Shown piece after piece: positions 60,960-64,000 of a stretch of 64,000 nt of DNA. Within the stretch, counting starts at the first letter, position 1. Each line of letters begins with the position of its first letter. The notes below the pieces were generated by a model, which worked only from the letters and a program-made list of their open reading frames with translations, was not told the DNA's origin and ran no database searches. Source of the DNA: SZAS-103 sp038226665 (GTDB taxonomy: Bacteria; Pseudomonadota; Gammaproteobacteria; Xanthomonadales; Xanthomonadaceae); NCBI GenBank assembly GCA_038226665.1, contig JBBRQI010000003.1, positions 62,001 to 126,000 of the forward strand. The letters run 5' to 3'. A program made the position numbers and the translations under genes.

Positions 60960-61385
60960 TCAGCGCGGACAGAGCTCGGTAGAACTGAAGAAGTACGCGA
61001 TCTCGTTGGCAGCGTTCTCAAGCGAATCCGAACCATGCACCGCATTGGCGTCGATCGAAGTCGCGAAGTCGGCGCGGATCGTGCCCTTTGCTGCTTCCTT
61101 CGGGTTGGTTGCGCCCATCAGGTCGCGATTCTTGAGGACAGCGCCATCGCCCTCAAGTGCCTGGATCATCACCGGGCCGGAGATCATGAACTCAACCAGC
61201 GCCTTGAAGAACGGACGTTCGCGATGCACCGCGTAAAAGCCCTCGGCTTCGATACGCGACAGGTGCTTCAACTTGGCGGCAACGACCTTCAGGCCGTTCT
61301 TCTCGAAGCGCGAATAGATTTCACCGATGACGTTCTTGGCGACGGCGTCGGGCTTGATGATCGAAAGAGTGCGCTCCAGCGCCAT
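60960..61385 (-). CDS. ndk: Nucleoside diphosphate kinase
   Basis: 141-aa enzyme balancing nucleoside triphosphate pools. MALERTLSIIKPDAVAKNVIGEIYSRFE is the standard start; the active-site histidine is in ANAVHGSDSLENAANEI, and KHLSRIEAEGFYAVH precedes it. First gene of the block ndk-rlmN-pilF-rodZ-yfgM-bamB-der on the - strand. Confidence 0.97.
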   Translation of the reverse strand: MALERTLSIIKPDAVAKNVIGEIYSRFEKNGLKVVAAKLKHLSRIEAEGFYAVHRERPFFKALVEFMISGPVMIQALEGDGAVLKNRDLMGATNPKEAAKGTIRADFATSIDANAVHGSDSLENAANEIAYFFSSTELCPR

Positions 61386-61624
61386 GCAATGCTCCAGAAA
61401 GTTGATGTCGAACAAGGGATTTGTGATGATTTTGGTGGTACGGACACCCAACGGCCACGCACTGTGTTCCAAGCCTGAAGAATACCATGATTGCCCGGCG
61501 CGACACGGGGTTGCGATGCATTTCGCATGATCGATTGATGCATTGCACGTCGGTTCAGGCATGCGATCGCTTGCGGTTTGTTGCAATCGGGCGATTGACG
61601 CGAATTGCAGTTGCGCCTACGATA

Positions 61625-61637
61625 AAACGGTCGTTTG
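61625..61637. promoter_or_regulatory. PsrA-box-like operator
   Basis: AAAC-GGTC-GTTT-G fits the PsrA consensus AAAC(N2-4)GTTT with a G after the right arm. It lies 16-28 bp before the proposed GTG start of the TetR gene, a position suited to autoregulation. Confidence 0.55.
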
Positions 61638-61652
61638 AATCGAGTGTTCTCC

Positions 61653-62276
61653 GTGTCCACGACCATTCATTTCTCCACCAAGGAGCGCATCCTCAGTGCT
61701 GCCGAAGATCTGTTCGCGCAGTACGGTTTCGCCGGAACGTCGCTGCGCCAGGTAACCACCCACGCCGAGGTCAATATCGCGGCAGTGAACTACCACTTCG
61801 GATCGAAGGACAACCTCGTCAACGAGGTGTTCCGACGTCGGCTCGACGAACTCAGCGACAAACGCCTGGCCGCCTTGCGAGCAACACTTCGCGACGATCC
61901 GGGCAAGCTCGAGGCAATCCTTGCAGCTTTCATTGAGCCTGCCCTTGCGCTGACCCTGGATCGGCAGGGCGGGTCGGCTTTCGTGCGCGTGCTGGCGCGT
62001 GCCTATGCCGAGAAGAACGAACGCCTGCGCAAATTCCTGTCCGATAACTACGGGCATGTTCTGCGGGAGTTCTCGAAAGCGATTGCGGCCTGCCTGCCTG
62101 GAGTCGGCAAGGAAGAACTCTATTGGCGCCTCGATTTCACTGCTGGCGCCCTGACCTATGCAATGGCCGATTTCGGGCTGATCAGGCGCCCTGCTGCCAT
62201 GACCGAGAAGGCACACTGCCAGCGTGCCGCATCGGCCTTGATTCGCTTCGCATCAGCTGGCCTGCGCGCAGAATAA
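61653..62276 (+). CDS. TetR-family fatty-acid regulator (PsrA/FadR-like)
   Basis: About 207 aa from GTG 61653 (a TTG at 61635 overlaps an operator-like site and is less likely). HTH region RILSAAEDLFAQYGFAGTSLRQVTTHAEVNIAAVNYHFGSKDNLVNEVF closely follows PsrA, including AAVNYHFGSK; the C-terminal domain has FVRVLARAYAEKNERLRKFL and ELYWRLDFTAGAL. PsrA senses long-chain acyl groups and controls beta-oxidation; the next gene encodes a beta-oxidation enzyme. Good support for that family, not proof of ligand. Confidence 0.8.
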   Translation: MSTTIHFSTKERILSAAEDLFAQYGFAGTSLRQVTTHAEVNIAAVNYHFGSKDNLVNEVFRRRLDELSDKRLAALRATLRDDPGKLEAILAAFIEPALALTLDRQGGSAFVRVLARAYAEKNERLRKFLSDNYGHVLREFSKAIAACLPGVGKEELYWRLDFTAGALTYAMADFGLIRRPAAMTEKAHCQRAASALIRFASAGLRAE

Positions 62277-62322
62277 GCGCTTCGATATAAATATTTTCAT
62301 TTAAAACAATCGAGTAAAAGAC

Positions 62323-64000
62323 ATGCTTAAGAAATTACTTGTACGTCGTGTCGCTGTCCTCGGCGCGGGCGTGATGGGGGCGCAGATCGCCGCCCATCTA
62401 GCCAATGCCGGTGTGGACGTCCTGTTGTACGACCTTCCAGCCATGCAGGGCGACCCGAACGGCATCGTCCTCAAGGCGATCGCCAACCTCACCAAGCTGT
62501 CGCCTGCCCCGTTGGCGGCGAAGGATCGCGCTGCGGCTATCGTCCCGGCGAACTACGACCAGCATCTGCACTTGCTGCAGGGCTGCGACCTGATCGTCGA
62601 AGCCATCGCCGAGCGACTGGCTTGGAAAAAGGATCTCTACGCGAAGATCGCGCGACATGTCGCGCCGACCGCAATTCTGGCGTCCAACACCTCCGGCCTG
62701 TCGATCAATGCGTTGACCGATGTACTGGACGAAGTCCTGCACGAACGCTTCTGCGGTCTGCATTTCTTCAACCCGCCGCGCTACATGCATCTCGCGGAGT
62801 TGATACCTTGCAGGAAGACTTCTCCGGAAGTGCTTGATGCACTCGAGACCTTCCTGACCTCGACGCTGGGAAAAGGCGTCGTCCGCGCCAAGGACACGCC
62901 GAACTTCATCGGCAACCGGATCGGCGTGTTCTCGATGCTCTCGACGATGCATCACACGGCAGCATTCGGCCTCGGCTTCGACACCGTGGACGCATTGACC
63001 GGCCCTGCGATCGGTCGCCCGAAGTCCGCGACCTACCGGACCGCCGACGTGGTCGGGCTCGACACCATGGCTCACGTCATCCAGACCATGGCAGACACCC
63101 TGCCCGACGATCGGTGGCACAAGTACTTCGCGGTGCCGGACTTGCTGAAGGCGCTGATCGCCCAGGGCGCGCTCGGCCAGAAGACCGGCGCGGGCATCTA
63201 CCGCAAGCTTGGCAAGGACATCCAGGTTCTCGACGTTGCGACCAGGGATTATCGCCTCAGCGATGGCGAGGTTATGCCTGAGGTAGCCGAATTGTTGAAG
63301 ATTCGCAATCCGGCTGAAAAATTCGCGGCGCTACGCGCATCCGCGCATCCCCAGGCGCAATTTGTATGGGCGATCTTCCGCGACCTGTTCCATTACAGCG
63401 CCTACCATCTTGCCTCGATCGCAGACACTGCACGCGACGTCGACTTCGCGATCCGCTGGGGCTACGGCTGGAAGCTTGGTCCGTTCGAGACCTGGCAGGC
63501 GGCAGGCTGGAAGCAGGTCGCCAACTGGATCGCCGAGGACATCGTCGCCGGCAAGACGATGTCGAATGCGCCACTGCCCGCGTGGACGCTCGACGGCCGC
63601 GATGGCGTCCATGGCATGGATGGCAGCTTCAGCCCTGCGCGGAACGCGTCGCTATCGCGTTCATCCCTGCCCGTCTACAAGCGCCAGCGCTTTCCTGATC
63701 CACTGCTCGGCGAACATTTCAACCAAGGCGAAACGGTGTTCGAAACCGATGCCGTGCGCATGTGGCACGATGGCGATGGTGTCGCCGTGGTCGGCTTCAA
63801 GACCAAGATGCACACCGTCAACGACGGCGTGCTCGATGGATTGCAGAAGGCAGTCGCCACCGCCGAACAGGATTTCGACGGCCTCGTGATTTGGCAGGAC
63901 AGCGAACCGTTCTCGGCTGGTGCCGACCTGAAAGGCGCGATGGGATTGTTGCAGGCTGGCAAGGTCGCCGATTTCGACGCGATGATCGCAACCTTCCAGG
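62323..64000 (+). CDS. 3-hydroxyacyl-CoA dehydrogenase/enoyl-CoA hydratase (3' partial)
   Basis: Beta-oxidation protein running off the window after 559 codons. The N-terminal NAD domain has VAVLGAGVMGAQIAAHLANAG, then CDLIVEAIAERLAWKKDLYAKI, LASNTSGLSI and RFCGLHFFNPPRYMHLAELIP (catalytic His region); a second dehydrogenase segment follows, and a crotonase-type domain begins around residue 480 (VAVVGFKTKMHTVNDGVLDG, ending SEPFSAGADLKGAMGLL with the oxyanion-hole motif). The order, dehydrogenase first, is that of FadN-like proteins rather than E. coli FadB. Probably controlled by the PsrA-like regulator 46 bp upstream. Confidence 0.9.
   Translation, partial: MLKKLLVRRVAVLGAGVMGAQIAAHLANAGVDVLLYDLPAMQGDPNGIVLKAIANLTKLSPAPLAAKDRAAAIVPANYDQHLHLLQGCDLIVEAIAERLAWKKDLYAKIARHVAPTAILASNTSGLSINALTDVLDEVLHERFCGLHFFNPPRYMHLAELIPCRKTSPEVLDALETFLTSTLGKGVVRAKDTPNFIGNRIGVFSMLSTMHHTAAFGLGFDTVDALTGPAIGRPKSATYRTADVVGLDTMAHVIQTMADTLPDDRWHKYFAVPDLLKALIAQGALGQKTGAGIYRKLGKDIQVLDVATRDYRLSDGEVMPEVAELLKIRNPAEKFAALRASAHPQAQFVWAIFRDLFHYSAYHLASIADTARDVDFAIRWGYGWKLGPFETWQAAGWKQVANWIAEDIVAGKTMSNAPLPAWTLDGRDGVHGMDGSFSPARNASLSRSSLPVYKRQRFPDPLLGEHFNQGETVFETDAVRMWHDGDGVAVVGFKTKMHTVNDGVLDGLQKAVATAEQDFDGLVIWQDSEPFSAGADLKGAMGLLQAGKVADFDAMIATFQ

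Overview
The window (64 kb, high-GC by eye, densely coded on both strands) looks like chromosome of a gammaproteobacterium, most likely a Xanthomonadales/Rhodanobacteraceae-type organism. The evidence is the block ndk-rlmN-pilF-rodZ-yfgM-bamB-der, the desT-desCB lipid desaturation locus, the ppsR/ppsA pair, guaB-guaA-tadA, and a PsrA-like TetR gene beside a fused 3-hydroxyacyl-CoA dehydrogenase/hydratase. No plasmid, phage, insertion sequence, rRNA or CRISPR was seen. The assignment rests on recognising gene families from the sequence, not on a database search.

Left part (1-26.7 kb): the 3' part of rarA; a frameshifted ice-binding-like (DUF3494) gene; crcB under a fluoride riboswitch; an MFS transporter divergent from a type III polyketide synthase/methyltransferase/FAD oxidoreductase operon that ends in a DMT transporter with a histidine-rich tail; an OmpA-like protein; an acyl-CoA dehydrogenase; and desT facing desC-desB, with a perfect 16-bp palindrome as likely operator. 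A stress block follows: glycine-zipper protein, phasin-like protein, hemerythrin, large catalase, Nei-type glycosylase, DUF72, a small basic protein with an A9 tract, Ku, LigD and a GIY-YIG-like nuclease.

At 26.7 kb, between two convergent genes, lies a 28-bp sequence closely resembling a XerCD dif site. The six GGGNAGGG (KOPS-like) octamers I found by eye all point toward it (three on each side), and gene orientation is mostly + to its left and mostly - to its right. The window may therefore span the replication terminus.

Right part (26.8-64 kb): central carbon metabolism dominates first. A GH144-type glucanase, gnd and pgl lie on the + strand; zwf-HAD-tal-pgi form an overlapping operon on the - strand; ppsR and ppsA are divergent. 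Two tRNA genes (Ala-GGC, Glu-UUC) share a terminator. Housekeeping blocks follow: orn, tadA/guaA/guaB, folD, molybdenum cofactor genes (mobA, moeA, a rhodanese-MoeB fusion), der/bamB/yfgM/rodZ/pilF/rlmN/ndk, and finally a PsrA-like regulator with an operator-like site followed by a beta-oxidation gene that runs off the window end.

Start codons were chosen from Shine-Dalgarno spacing, overlaps and family N-termini; several GTG and TTG starts are proposed. Functions are inferred from motifs read by eye.
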